64,000 nt of DNA from Chryseobacterium angstadtii (lineage in GTDB: Bacteria; Bacteroidota; Bacteroidia; Flavobacteriales; Weeksellaceae). The position numbers were made by a program, and so were the translations under genes. Each line of letters starts with the position of its first letter. The stretch's first letter is position 1. Below are positions 25,889 through 33,466 of this stretch, piece by piece. The notes beneath the pieces were generated by a model. That model saw only the letters and a list, made by a program, of their open reading frames with translations, was not told the origin of the DNA and made no database searches. The stretch spans positions 186,001 to 250,000 of the forward strand of contig NZ_LFND01000003.1 of the NCBI RefSeq assembly GCF_001045465.1, given 5' to 3'.

Positions 25889-26266
25889 TTATAATTGCCC
25901 GTATGGGGAAATGATTTCAGTCGGGTTATTGAGTTTAAATCTATCTATGAGAAGATTTGCAATTTCGTCCTCGGAATAACCCAGTTTTTTTAATCGCTTT
26001 TTATACCTTGCGAACCGTATAGCTTCCTCGTCCTTTCCTTTGAGGTCAAGTAAATGTGTTTTCCAGTTATAGATCGCATATAAAATACTTGAATAAGTCA
26101 TGCAGGCGTATTGTTGTGCTTTTTCAGGGTCATTGTAGCTAAAACCGACTTCTATATATTTTGAAATAATTGTCAAATATTTATGTGATCGGCTTTTTCC
26201 GAACTTTCTTTCCATCATCAAAAATTCATTGAAAAGAAAGTCCATAAATTGATTGTCCTTGTCCAT
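25889..26266 (-). CDS. Hypothetical protein of the mobile-element operon
   Basis: A 125-residue helical, charged protein (FLFNEFLMMERKFGKSRSHKY, KKRLKKLGYSEDEIANLL). No domain is recognised. It lies 3 nt after the preceding 84-residue gene and 29 nt before PRTRC E. The SEDEIANLL block resembles a short helix-turn element, but not enough to call DNA binding. Confidence 0.65.
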   Translation of the reverse strand: MDKDNQFMDFLFNEFLMMERKFGKSRSHKYLTIISKYIEVGFSYNDPEKAQQYACMTYSSILYAIYNWKTHLLDLKGKDEEAIRFARYKKRLKKLGYSEDEIANLLIDRFKLNNPTEIISPYGQL

Positions 26267-26269
26267 GAT

Positions 26270-26524
26270 TTACCGTGTGTAATTGTGTTTAGCATCTGAA
26301 ATATTATCATCTTTGAGAAGCGGTCTATTTCCCTTTCCGTCACGGTCATAATTTATCTTGTAGCCGTTGCTCTGCACGATGCCTTCCAAAAGATTCCTTG
26401 CTCCTGTGGCATCCCAATCGTCTGTTGCCGTCATGTTCAGGCAATGCAAGCGTTCAAAATCCTTAACCATTCGGGCTATGATCGAAAGTGCCCGATATTC
26501 TGTTTTATCTGCTAGATTGCTCAT
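26270..26524 (-). CDS. Hypothetical protein, 84 aa
   Basis: A small soluble protein with its start overlapping the stop of the upstream 60-residue gene by 4 nt (ATGA coupling) and its stop 3 nt before the next start. It contains YRALSIIARMVKDFERLHCL and ATGARNLLEGIV. No family is recognised. Confidence 0.62.
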   Translation of the reverse strand: MSNLADKTEYRALSIIARMVKDFERLHCLNMTATDDWDATGARNLLEGIVQSNGYKINYDRDGKGNRPLLKDDNISDAKHNYTR

Positions 26525-26703
26525 GATATTTTTGATTTTAGTTCCAAAAGTTTGTTGTAAACGTCAGTCCAGTATTTTTGCCTTACTTTATCGTAGGGTA
26601 CAGGCGGAACATGGTGCATATCCTTAAATAGTTCCGCCTGCTGAATCGCTTTATCAAGATCGGTCACTGTTATTTCCAGACCGTTTAAATCCGTTATTTT
26701 CAT
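26521..26703 (-). CDS. Hypothetical protein, 60 aa
   Basis: A short soluble protein (KITDLNGLEITVTDLDKAIQQAEL... YWTDVYNKLLELKSKIS) whose stop overlaps the next gene's start. The first third is a beta-hairpin-like segment followed by an amphipathic helix. The coupling supports a real gene. Function unknown. Confidence 0.6.
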   Translation of the reverse strand: MKITDLNGLEITVTDLDKAIQQAELFKDMHHVPPVPYDKVRQKYWTDVYNKLLELKSKIS

Positions 26704-26729
26704 TTTTAATTAATTATAGTTCAACCAGA

Positions 26730-27098
26730 TTAGAATCTGCCAAAATCCATTGGGTCTAAACAGATAGTTTTGAGAATACCGTTAGCATAGGTTGCCATGC
26801 CATATAGACAATTGCTTATTTCCTGATAGCCCAGTGTAAAATCAACATTATAATGCTTTGCTATCCGCACCACAGCTTGTATGTTGGGTGTCCATCTCGT
26901 TTCATATTCCACCATACCGTCATGGTTATAGCTTATATAGCAGAAAAAATGATCTTCCGTACCGCCTAGAAAATCAGGCAGTTTTTCAAAATCTATCTGC
27001 TGTCCCATTTGTGCTATTGTGTTAAATAGGACTGTTATCTGCTCGATAGCTCCGGGAGTTCCCACGAAGACAAGCGTGTTATTACACCAATTTGCCAT
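26730..27098 (-). CDS. Api92/DUF1281-like protein
   Basis: A 122-residue protein beginning MANWCNNTLVFVG, the characteristic opening of the DUF1281/Api92-like ferredoxin-fold proteins found on plasmids, ICEs and phages. Further typical features are TRWTPN in the middle and a second half rich in aromatic residues. Function is not established. It lies 2 nt after the 82-residue gene. Confidence 0.75.
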   Translation of the reverse strand: MANWCNNTLVFVGTPGAIEQITVLFNTIAQMGQQIDFEKLPDFLGGTEDHFFCYISYNHDGMVEYETRWTPNIQAVVRIAKHYNVDFTLGYQEISNCLYGMATYANGILKTICLDPMDFGRF

Positions 27099-27100
27099 GA

Positions 27101-27349
27101 TTACAAGAATTTTTTAAGGTTTTGGGCTTCCTTCCAATTTTCTATTGCGAGGGGAAACCATTTTGCCGCCATCGTACAAAGAATGGCATGATAAATAATC
27201 TTCGCAGTTCTATAACTGTCCTGTGGTTCATCTTCAAAATCCAGTGCGCCACTGTTCACAGCCTTAAAGAAAAGTTCTTCAATTTCTTTTAGGGGTGGGT
27301 TTATGGTCATCAATGCTTTGAAATTTTCCGTTAATTCTGCCTGTGTCAT
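27101..27349 (-). CDS. Hypothetical protein, 82 aa
   Basis: A small helical protein (NFKALMTINPPLKEIEELFFKAVNSG, YRTAKIIYHAILCTMAAKW). It has no recognised domain. It follows one copy of a repeated hairpin element and is 2 nt before the Api92-like gene, so it is part of the same operon. Confidence 0.62.
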   Translation of the reverse strand: MTQAELTENFKALMTINPPLKEIEELFFKAVNSGALDFEDEPQDSYRTAKIIYHAILCTMAAKWFPLAIENWKEAQNLKKFL

Positions 27350-27362
27350 TTTGCTTGTATTT

Positions 27363-27400
27363 ACAGGTGACTTTTCACAGTCACCTGTGGTTAAACTTTA
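27363..27400 (-). repeat. Hairpin repeat copy 1 at a stop codon
   Basis: A 10-bp perfect stem (27363-27372 with 27379-27388, 6-nt loop) preceded on the minus strand by TAAAGTTTAACCAC, which begins at the stop codon of the 139-residue gene. It matches the copy at 28459-28496 with compensated base changes in the stem. Confidence 0.7.
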
Positions 27401-27817
27401 ATCTTCCGTATTTTCTGTAAATTCTATGGATACTATTTCTTTATCTCCGAACAGTAGTTCTATTGCCAGTTTCAGGCTATGGTGGGGATTTTCACACCCG
27501 ACAAAGCGCACAAGGCAGTGCATCATAAAAATTGAATTGTGTCCCCAAAAAAGATGTTCGGAAAATATTTTCGGGCTTCTGTGAAGCTGAACATTGAGCC
27601 TTTCCAATAGCTTTTCAATTTCTGCGATCAGGCTATACCAATAATTCGCTGTTATCAGGCATTGGGGTGGCCAAGCCAGTTTAATATCTTCCTGCTTTTC
27701 CCGAAAATGGGTTATCTCCTTTTGAACAAAGCTGATAAGGTCTTTTAAATCTTTAGGGAATAATCGGGCTAGTACATAAGCCTTTTCTATATTGTTCATT
27801 TCGTCCAATGGTTTCAT
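27398..27817 (-). CDS. Hypothetical protein, 139 aa
   Basis: The ATG at 27817 (MKPLDEMNNIEKAY) is used; the frame is open to 27961, but that part overlaps the upstream gene and looks spurious. The protein is soluble and mostly helical, with VLARLFPKDLKDLISFVQKEI and HSLKLAIELLFGDKE. No family is recognised. It ends in a repeated hairpin element. Confidence 0.63.
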   Translation of the reverse strand: MKPLDEMNNIEKAYVLARLFPKDLKDLISFVQKEITHFREKQEDIKLAWPPQCLITANYWYSLIAEIEKLLERLNVQLHRSPKIFSEHLFWGHNSIFMMHCLVRFVGCENPHHSLKLAIELLFGDKEIVSIEFTENTED

Positions 27818-27842
27818 TTTGATAAATTTTGATGTGTAAAAT

Positions 27843-28259
27843 TCAGTTCTGCGACCTGCGGTAAGTGCTTCGGTCAATGAAAGGTTCAATTCTGTATGCA
27901 ACCCTTTTATTGACAAGATTTGCGTATTCAGTGGCTTTTTTCCTTGTTCGGAAAACCGCACCGTCTACTTTCCAAGTCACCTTATAATGCCTGATTGTAG
28001 AAGGCGATCTAAATGCGTAATAGTCTATCCATTTAAGTTCCTCGTCCCTGAACACCTTGACAGGATGGATATACAGCCCCTTTCCGTCAACATTCGGGTA
28101 ATAGGTAGATGCCAATAATTTCTTCTCCCTGTCGAAGATTTCAAAGCGTACAAAATCTTTGTCGTGCAGGATGATCCTGAATAATTCATCTACATTGAAA
28201 TGTGCGTTCAGTAGCACATTTTCGTCGTACTTTTTGTATGTTATTACGCCAATATTCAT
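27843..28259 (-). CDS. Hypothetical protein, 138 aa
   Basis: A basic alpha/beta protein (MNIGVITYKKYDENVLL, FRIILHDKDFVRFEIFD, YKVTWKVDGAVFRTRKKATEYANLV). The C-terminus is rich in Arg/Lys, suggesting nucleic-acid contact. No domain is recognised. It lies in the middle of the mobile-element operon, 11 nt after the 57-residue gene. Confidence 0.63.
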   Translation of the reverse strand: MNIGVITYKKYDENVLLNAHFNVDELFRIILHDKDFVRFEIFDREKKLLASTYYPNVDGKGLYIHPVKVFRDEELKWIDYYAFRSPSTIRHYKVTWKVDGAVFRTRKKATEYANLVNKRVAYRIEPFIDRSTYRRSQN

Positions 28260-28270
28260 AGCGGTAAATT

Positions 28271-28444
28271 TTAAATGATTGATTTCTGACCGATTTTTTT
28301 AATCCTGATTATTGCCCCTATTGGACATCTTTCACAGGCCATTACCTGCTGAATTGCTCCCTGCTCTCCGCTGAGTGAGGTCACTTTGACCTTGAAAAAA
28401 CCTGTATCATGTTTCAATGTTATTTTGAATGTTTCCAGTACCAT
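28271..28444 (-). CDS. Small Cys-containing hypothetical protein, 57 aa
   Basis: The start at 28444 (MVLETFKITLKHD) is preferred. The longer frame to 28474 would run into the repeated hairpin. Residues about 30-45 (IQQVMACERCPIGAIIRI) contain a CxxC. It looks like a small beta-rich protein. Function unknown. Confidence 0.58.
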   Translation of the reverse strand: MVLETFKITLKHDTGFFKVKVTSLSGEQGAIQQVMACERCPIGAIIRIKKIGQKSII

Positions 28445-28458
28445 TTTTTTAGATTTAT

Positions 28459-28496
28459 AGGCGACTGCTTTCACAGTCGCCTGTGGTTAAACTTTA
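28459..28496 (-). repeat. Hairpin repeat copy 2 at the ardA stop codon
   Basis: A 9-bp stem (28459-28467 with 28474-28482, 6-nt loop) preceded on the minus strand by TAAAGTTTAACCAC starting at the ardA stop. It differs from copy 1 by a paired change (T-A versus C-G), so pairing is preserved. Confidence 0.7.
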
Positions 28497-29030
28497 GTTA
28501 TAGAATACGTGTCCGTCCTGGCTCCAATAGCTTCCGCAGAAAAGATCCCTTGCGTAGGCTTCATAATCAAAATACTCTTTCGCAAAATCGCTGAGATCTG
28601 AACGACCTTCTACCAGTTCCCGTGCAAAATCCTCCTCACTGTCGTAATGGGCTACATAATCATCTTTAAAATCACTGATAAGCTCGTCAATGTCACTTTT
28701 GGAAAAGTCTTTGTGATCATTGTCACACCAGATTAAAAATGCTTCAAGATCGTTATCGTCAAGATTTCCGAGGGCTTCCAGTACTTCAAAAGTGTTTTCA
28801 CATAACCATGATTCGCCTATTAAGCCTTTGGGTATATGTTCGTAATCCTGAAACATAAACTCTGGGTCTTCCTCGTCACTGTGCAACTCGGCGCAGGCAT
28901 CGTAAAACTCGCCCCTATCTGCATAATCGGACAGTTTTAGCCATTTTCCGAAAATTGACCCATCGTTATATTTAGCGTATGTTCCTACGTAAATACTAGC
29001 CTGTGTTATATCTATTTGAATTGTTGACAT
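28494..29030 (-). CDS. ardA: Antirestriction protein ArdA
   Basis: A 178-residue very acidic protein of the ArdA DNA-mimic type. It opens ASIYVGTYAKYNDGSIFGKWL, as in family members, and has the antirestriction-region layout with dense Asp/Glu clusters (SDEEDPEFMFQDYE, LDDNDLEAF, YDSEEDFARELVE). ArdA mimics B-form DNA and blocks type I restriction enzymes, protecting incoming conjugative DNA. Its presence supports transfer of this module by conjugation. Confidence 0.9.
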   Translation of the reverse strand: MSTIQIDITQASIYVGTYAKYNDGSIFGKWLKLSDYADRGEFYDACAELHSDEEDPEFMFQDYEHIPKGLIGESWLCENTFEVLEALGNLDDNDLEAFLIWCDNDHKDFSKSDIDELISDFKDDYVAHYDSEEDFARELVEGRSDLSDFAKEYFDYEAYARDLFCGSYWSQDGHVFYN

Positions 29031-29057
29031 GATGTTAAATTTTTGAAGGTTTAAAAA

Positions 29058-29330
29058 TTAGTTTGCACTTGCGACAAGCTGTTTTAATTTGGCTTTTACC
29101 GCCCTTGCAACCTCTCCGCGCCAAGTTGTCGCATTTGCAAGGAAATAATTGATTATCGAGCTTGCGGAATCTTCGTAATAGCTTTCATTTACGCTACTGA
29201 GTGAGTGCATTGCATCCAAATAAGGCACAGCCCCGAAATAGACGTTTTTCCAGTCTTTTCTAACCAATAGGGCAATCTGTGCTATATTATCGGGTATCTG
29301 TACCCCTGTATTTTGGGCTGATTTTTTCAT
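29058..29330 (-). CDS. Hypothetical protein, 90 aa
   Basis: A small protein (VQIPDNIAQIALLVRKDWKNVYFGAVPYLDAMHSL... YFLANATTWRGEVARAVKAKLKQL). Similar short proteins sit beside SSB on Bacteroidota mobile elements. Helical, soluble, function unknown. It is 24 nt after ssb and 27 nt before ardA. Confidence 0.65.
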   Translation of the reverse strand: MKKSAQNTGVQIPDNIAQIALLVRKDWKNVYFGAVPYLDAMHSLSSVNESYYEDSASSIINYFLANATTWRGEVARAVKAKLKQLVASAN

Positions 29331-29354
29331 GATGAATTTTAGATTTGCGTTGTT

Positions 29355-29759
29355 TTAAAATGGTAGATCATCGTCATTGTCCCCCGCAAATACGGATGTA
29401 GAGTTGCCAGTTTTTACAGTTTCCTTTTTTACTGTTTCTCCCCCCTGTTTTCCATCCCCACCGTGAAAAACTATGTCTGTTACGTGAAAATTCAGTCCTG
29501 CCTTTAGGTTGCCTTCTTTGTCTATCCACGCTCTAGGGCTGACCCTTCCCGAAAGTTCTACAATAGTGCCTTTAGTCAGGTATGGGGCAATGTTTGGAGT
29601 TCTCCAGTAGGCACAGTCAAAAAAAGTTGGCTGACTGATTTTTTCGCCTTCTTTGTTTCGGAAGGTGTGCCTAATCGCTACGCCAAAATTTACTACCTCT
29701 TTGCCGTTTGAAGTTGTTCTAACTTCTGCTGTTCTTGTGATTTTTGCGGTGATGTTCAT
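29355..29759 (-). CDS. ssb: Single-stranded DNA-binding protein
   Basis: A 134-residue OB-fold SSB. It begins MNITAKITRTAEVRT and carries VNFGVAIRHTF, DCAYWR, LTKGTIVELSGRVSPRAW and a C-terminal acidic tip DNDDDLPF, the conserved hook that recruits replication and repair partners. It is shorter than chromosomal SSB and probably protects single-stranded DNA of the mobile element during transfer. It is the first clear gene of the minus-strand operon. Confidence 0.92.
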   Translation of the reverse strand: MNITAKITRTAEVRTTSNGKEVVNFGVAIRHTFRNKEGEKISQPTFFDCAYWRTPNIAPYLTKGTIVELSGRVSPRAWIDKEGNLKAGLNFHVTDIVFHGGDGKQGGETVKKETVKTGNSTSVFAGDNDDDLPF

Positions 29760-30671
29760 AACGTTTTGTTTTATTGTTTTACATTGCTTGTTATGTTCTT
29801 CCAGTCCTTCCGAGGCTCGGCCCCGATATTATTTTCAAAAGAAAAAAAGGAAAAAAAGAAAGCAGACAAACAGATCATACAACTGCGTAGACCAAGAGAA
29901 AAAATGATTTAATGGGGGGGGCCTTTGGGGGGAAACCGTTCATTCACTTTTTTCTCTTGGTGGGATGTGGGTCGGATGGATGAACTAACTTGGCTGCCTT
30001 TTTATCCTTTTCTTTGAAAATGATATTCATTGAATTTCTATGCATAAAAAAATCCGGATATTTAGTTGTCCGGACATCAGAGATTTGAAAGGCAGATGTT
30101 GGGAACTGTTTTGGGATCTGACTTACAATTTTCTGATCATGGGAAGCCAAAAGCTCTTTTATGGGACGGAAAGAAGCTGGGAGGTAAATGTGCTTTGGCG
30201 TGCGCGATGGGAAACATACAATAATGCGAGAGCGATTGAAGTGGATAGCCCACAGCTCAGCGAGGACTTGGAACAAAAAGCGCGGTCTCAATTTGACACG
30301 CCCCGATACGAAAAAGATCACGACAAGTCAGATCTTCCCCTTATGCCTTCTGTCCCTATAATCTCAAAAAATTTAATTGGATCTTAAATGCGTTGTAAGT
30401 CGGCAAAATACAGCTATCACCATTGTATCTAACCCACTACACTTGAATTACATTTTTTAATCTAAACAAAACATGACAAATCGATTACTTTTAAAATCAA
30501 AAAAGAATTGAAAAACACCTTTTAATTTATTTCTTTTGAATACAAATAAACATGTCTCAATCATATTAAAAAATCAAAATATTTCGGGACAATTTGTTTT
30601 GTTAACCGTCTTAGATATAATCTTATGATGGACGAAAAATAAGCAGTTTAAATAACAATTATTAGATGTAG
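29760..30671. other. Boundary stretch without a confident gene
   Basis: About 0.9 kb between the mobile-element operon and the lipoprotein gene. It has A-rich and G-rich runs around 29835-29935. Two open frames overlap on opposite strands: 29944-30321 minus, with GTG start and basic content, and 30040-30387 plus, Trp-rich. Neither has normal-looking composition or a neighbour to support it. This may be a decayed gene or the edge of the inserted element. 30388-30671 is AT-rich with no clear signal. Confidence 0.4.
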
Positions 30672-32276
30672 ATGAAAAGAATTTATTATCTGAGCATGCT
30701 CCTGACCCTATTTGTGGGATTTCAGAGCTGCAAAAAAGATCATGTCAGTAGTTTAGAAAACAGCAATCAACAGGTTCTTTCGCTGAAAGCAGCATTTGAA
30801 AAACAGCATAGCGACAGTGGCCTTCCGGCGGACAGAAAAAATTTCAGCAAGAATTTCAATACGCAGATCCTATGGGACAGCGTGACTTTCAAAACGGCAG
30901 ATACGGCAATTGTGAGGGTAAAATTGTTAAGTGATGTGAAAATATTCACGAACGATTCGATACCTGTCGACTTAAGCAACAACCTGATTTTAAAGGCGAC
31001 TAAAAACCAAAAAAGAGAATGGGATTTTGTAAAAGTTATCTATCTGCCTGAATATGGGAAAGATATACCTAACGGGTTTACAGGACGTATTATTTCTGAA
31101 GGATATTTTGATAACAACTTTACCGTTACTAAATACTATGGAGGAAAGGCATATTTTTCTACATTTAATGCGGATAATAGCTGGCTTAAAGATAGGTCAG
31201 CACCTAAGCTGAAAGCAGGCGGACTACCCGGTGATCCAAGATGTCAGCCAGAGGAAGAAGAAGATCAGAGAACTGTTGAAGGTTATGTTGAAGGGCAACT
31301 CAATACCGTATGGACTTTTCCCAAGACAAAATTACCCCATGCTGCATGTTCCGATGATCCTATCCCAACAGGTACTGGCGGTGGTGGAGCTCCAGGTGCC
31401 CCAAGTGACAATTTCCCTAAACCAAATGTGGATGAACTGAAAAATCAGCTGAAAAACAAACCTTTTGCTTTAATCCCAAATATCGACTGTGCAATAATCA
31501 AGAAGTGGTTAGCAATGGCTAAATTCGCTATTGACCAATCGACGAAAGATAAAATTCGGAAATTTGATGTAGCATATTTCGGAAGTCCTGTTTCTCACGC
31601 ACTTGATATAAATGATGCATTCAGTCCGTTGGTCAATATGGATTATTTCCCTATTAATATCGATAAAATGCCGACTATTAATGGAAAAACTGCAACCCCT
31701 GAGCAGTTTCAGGAACATATCCGCAAAAATATCAATAATTTTGTTGACACGTATTATTCGAAATTTTCACCATATGACAAATGGGGAGTTGCTGACCAAA
31801 ATTTATGGAACTCCAGTAATCCAAAAAACGCTGTTATTACAATTGATATTTTAGGCCCTGATAACGGTTCTGTTATTGTGAGTAAGTATAATAGTGGAGG
31901 CTGGACTTTCACAACAATTTTTGAACCCCAATATAAGGGGCATCCAGTGTCCGGTAACCGGGATTTTGGTTTTGTAAAAAATGCGAATGGCTCCTATACG
32001 TTTTATACACGTGGCGTGGATAGATTATCCTATATCGACGGCAGCAATTTCCAAGCAGTTGCAAACTTTTTTGGCGTACCGAATGCAGGGCCATTCGGTA
32101 AAGCGGATGCATTATGGAATTCTTATCAAAAAATGGTTTCAGATTTCGTGAACAAAAACGGAGGAAAAGCAGCACCGGGAAAGCAAGAAATCCATCGTCC
32201 AGACTGGAATACGGTTAAAGATGTAATTGACGGTAAAAAGCCTTTAAGTACACTGAGTAGCGATTGTAAGGATTAA
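30672..32276 (+). CDS. Lipoprotein with possible effector C-terminal domain
   Basis: A 534-residue protein with a lipoprotein signal peptide ending GFQSC, so it is predicted to be anchored by an acylated Cys. Residues 20-180 form an unknown domain. A short Gly/Pro linker (GTGGGGAPGAP) follows near 235. The C-terminal half contains HPVSGNRDFGF and YTFYTRGVDR, then a helical ADALWNSYQKMVSDFVN block. The linker and distinct C-terminal domain resemble the layout of polymorphic-toxin tips, and a small membrane protein follows 15 nt later. I do not recognise the family; the effector idea is inference. Confidence 0.6.
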   Translation: MKRIYYLSMLLTLFVGFQSCKKDHVSSLENSNQQVLSLKAAFEKQHSDSGLPADRKNFSKNFNTQILWDSVTFKTADTAIVRVKLLSDVKIFTNDSIPVDLSNNLILKATKNQKREWDFVKVIYLPEYGKDIPNGFTGRIISEGYFDNNFTVTKYYGGKAYFSTFNADNSWLKDRSAPKLKAGGLPGDPRCQPEEEEDQRTVEGYVEGQLNTVWTFPKTKLPHAACSDDPIPTGTGGGGAPGAPSDNFPKPNVDELKNQLKNKPFALIPNIDCAIIKKWLAMAKFAIDQSTKDKIRKFDVAYFGSPVSHALDINDAFSPLVNMDYFPINIDKMPTINGKTATPEQFQEHIRKNINNFVDTYYSKFSPYDKWGVADQNLWNSSNPKNAVITIDILGPDNGSVIVSKYNSGGWTFTTIFEPQYKGHPVSGNRDFGFVKNANGSYTFYTRGVDRLSYIDGSNFQAVANFFGVPNAGPFGKADALWNSYQKMVSDFVNKNGGKAAPGKQEIHRPDWNTVKDVIDGKKPLSTLSSDCKD

Positions 32277-32291
32277 TCATTAATTTTAAAT

Positions 32292-32660
32292 ATGAAAGCA
32301 TTAAAAGTTTTATATGCCCTGTCATTTATGGTGTGCTTATTACAGCTCGTGCTCTGGCTTTTTACCCCGTTCATGGGAGTAGGTGCAATCTGGCATATGG
32401 TAACCGGCAGCGGTTTTTATTCAGACGCATACCCCGAAAGAATTTCTGAAATATCAGAAAAGTTGGGCATGACGGTTACGACATTTAAAATGGTAAATCA
32501 AATAGTATCAATCATCTACTTTATCACCTTGATAATACCGGTTTTGTCCATTTTCTTTTTAAAAAAATTCAGCAAACGTTCAATTTATATAACTGTTAAT
32601 TGTCTTTTTGTTCTGAATATTCTGATCTTATTCAGTCTGTGGTTGCAAAAATTCCTGTAA
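32292..32660 (+). CDS. Small three-helix membrane protein, possible immunity partner
   Basis: A 122-residue protein with three hydrophobic helices (about 5-25, 68-90, 98-118) separated by a loop with YSDAYPERISEISEKLGM. Its start is 15 nt after the lipoprotein stop. Small multi-helix membrane proteins often serve as immunity factors for cell-envelope toxins. No enzymatic motif is present. Confidence 0.6.
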   Translation: MKALKVLYALSFMVCLLQLVLWLFTPFMGVGAIWHMVTGSGFYSDAYPERISEISEKLGMTVTTFKMVNQIVSIIYFITLIIPVLSIFFLKKFSKRSIYITVNCLFVLNILILFSLWLQKFL

Positions 32661-32716
32661 TTGTAATAAAAGCATCATTAGACAGGATTTGTTGATCGAA
32701 CCGAGAGGAAAAAATA

Positions 32717-32745
32717 GAAAGCTATCCCAAAACAGGATAGCTTTC
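32717..32745 (+). terminator. Terminator-like hairpin after the lipoprotein pair
   Basis: GAAAGCTATCC (32717-32727) and GGATAGCTTTC (32735-32745) pair perfectly, 7-nt loop, 56 nt after the membrane protein stop. The T-tract is weak (CGTTATTATT). The rest of 32661-32965 is AT-rich with no other signal seen. Confidence 0.65.
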
Positions 32746-32965
32746 GTTATTATTGGACAACTATTTATATTTTTAGAGAAGATCGTTTTCATGTTAAACC
32801 CAAAATTTGAAATAACTTTAGCTTTTTATACGGCAATTTGAAACGATATCTGAATTAGAAACCGTAAATTGTATGTAAAGTTCCATTAGGAGTAATTATC
32901 ATTTTAAAAGTAAGGTTAGGTGGTGTTACTTCATTGAATTTAAATCTGTCCAAACTGTCGTAATT

Positions 32966-33247
32966 ATGAAAAAGATAATGTTTGACAATAGCCATCTTTA
33001 TGCTGGTTCAATAGGAAAAATATTGTTTCCTGTCTCTTCCCGCAGCGCATATCTTGAAATAGATATTGAATTTACTGATGGAATCATAGCAAAAGGTGAT
33101 ATGGAAGTTCTGAATGACAAAGAACTGATCCTGAATGTCTACGAATATGTTACAGCTTCTGGAACCAAAATGAGTAAAAAATCCTGGTTCCTTAAAAAAC
33201 TGGAAGAAAATATATGGAAAGTAGACAAAAAATATTCGGAATATTAA
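32966..33247 (+). CDS. Small beta-rich protein, related to the one at 36.7-37.1 kb
   Basis: A 93-residue protein. Its second half (ELILNVYEYVTASGTKMSKKSWFLKKLEENIWKV) aligns with the 110-residue protein at 36726-37058 (EVVLRIGEYLDAKGLKVPEKVWRMRYDKDNDQWQI), as does an early HxxxG/IG pattern. Both have an EY..A.G.K...K.W core. Function unknown. The two lie on either side of the aldo/keto reductase and histidine kinase. Confidence 0.6.
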   Translation: MKKIMFDNSHLYAGSIGKILFPVSSRSAYLEIDIEFTDGIIAKGDMEVLNDKELILNVYEYVTASGTKMSKKSWFLKKLEENIWKVDKKYSEY

Positions 33248-33329
33248 CCATTTTCATTTATATTTTAGTTGGGGATAATAATGACAACCCAAAACTGCTC
33301 TACTGATATACTTTTTGACTTGAAAAAGA

Positions 33330-33355
33330 AAGCACCGAGAGAGAATTCGGTGCTT
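33330..33355 (-). terminator. Intrinsic terminator of the aldo/keto reductase gene
   Basis: AAGCACCGA (33330-33338) and TCGGTGCTT (33347-33355) form a 9-bp stem. On the minus strand the 3' arm continues into TTCTTTTTC, fitting termination downstream of the reductase stop at 33467. Confidence 0.7.
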
Positions 33356-33466
33356 AGCTATATTTGATCATCTTCTAAGGAGGAAGATAACACTAAAATA
33401 AAATTTAATTCTGATATTCCGTTTGAAAAAGAAAAAATTAAATAACCATTTCTCTAGGCTAATAAA

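Noticed and set aside
29944..30387. Overlapping opposite-strand frames of about 115-125 codons
   Set aside because: The minus frame needs a GTG start and is unusually basic; the plus frame is Trp-rich. Neither has a family signal or operon support, so no gene is called.
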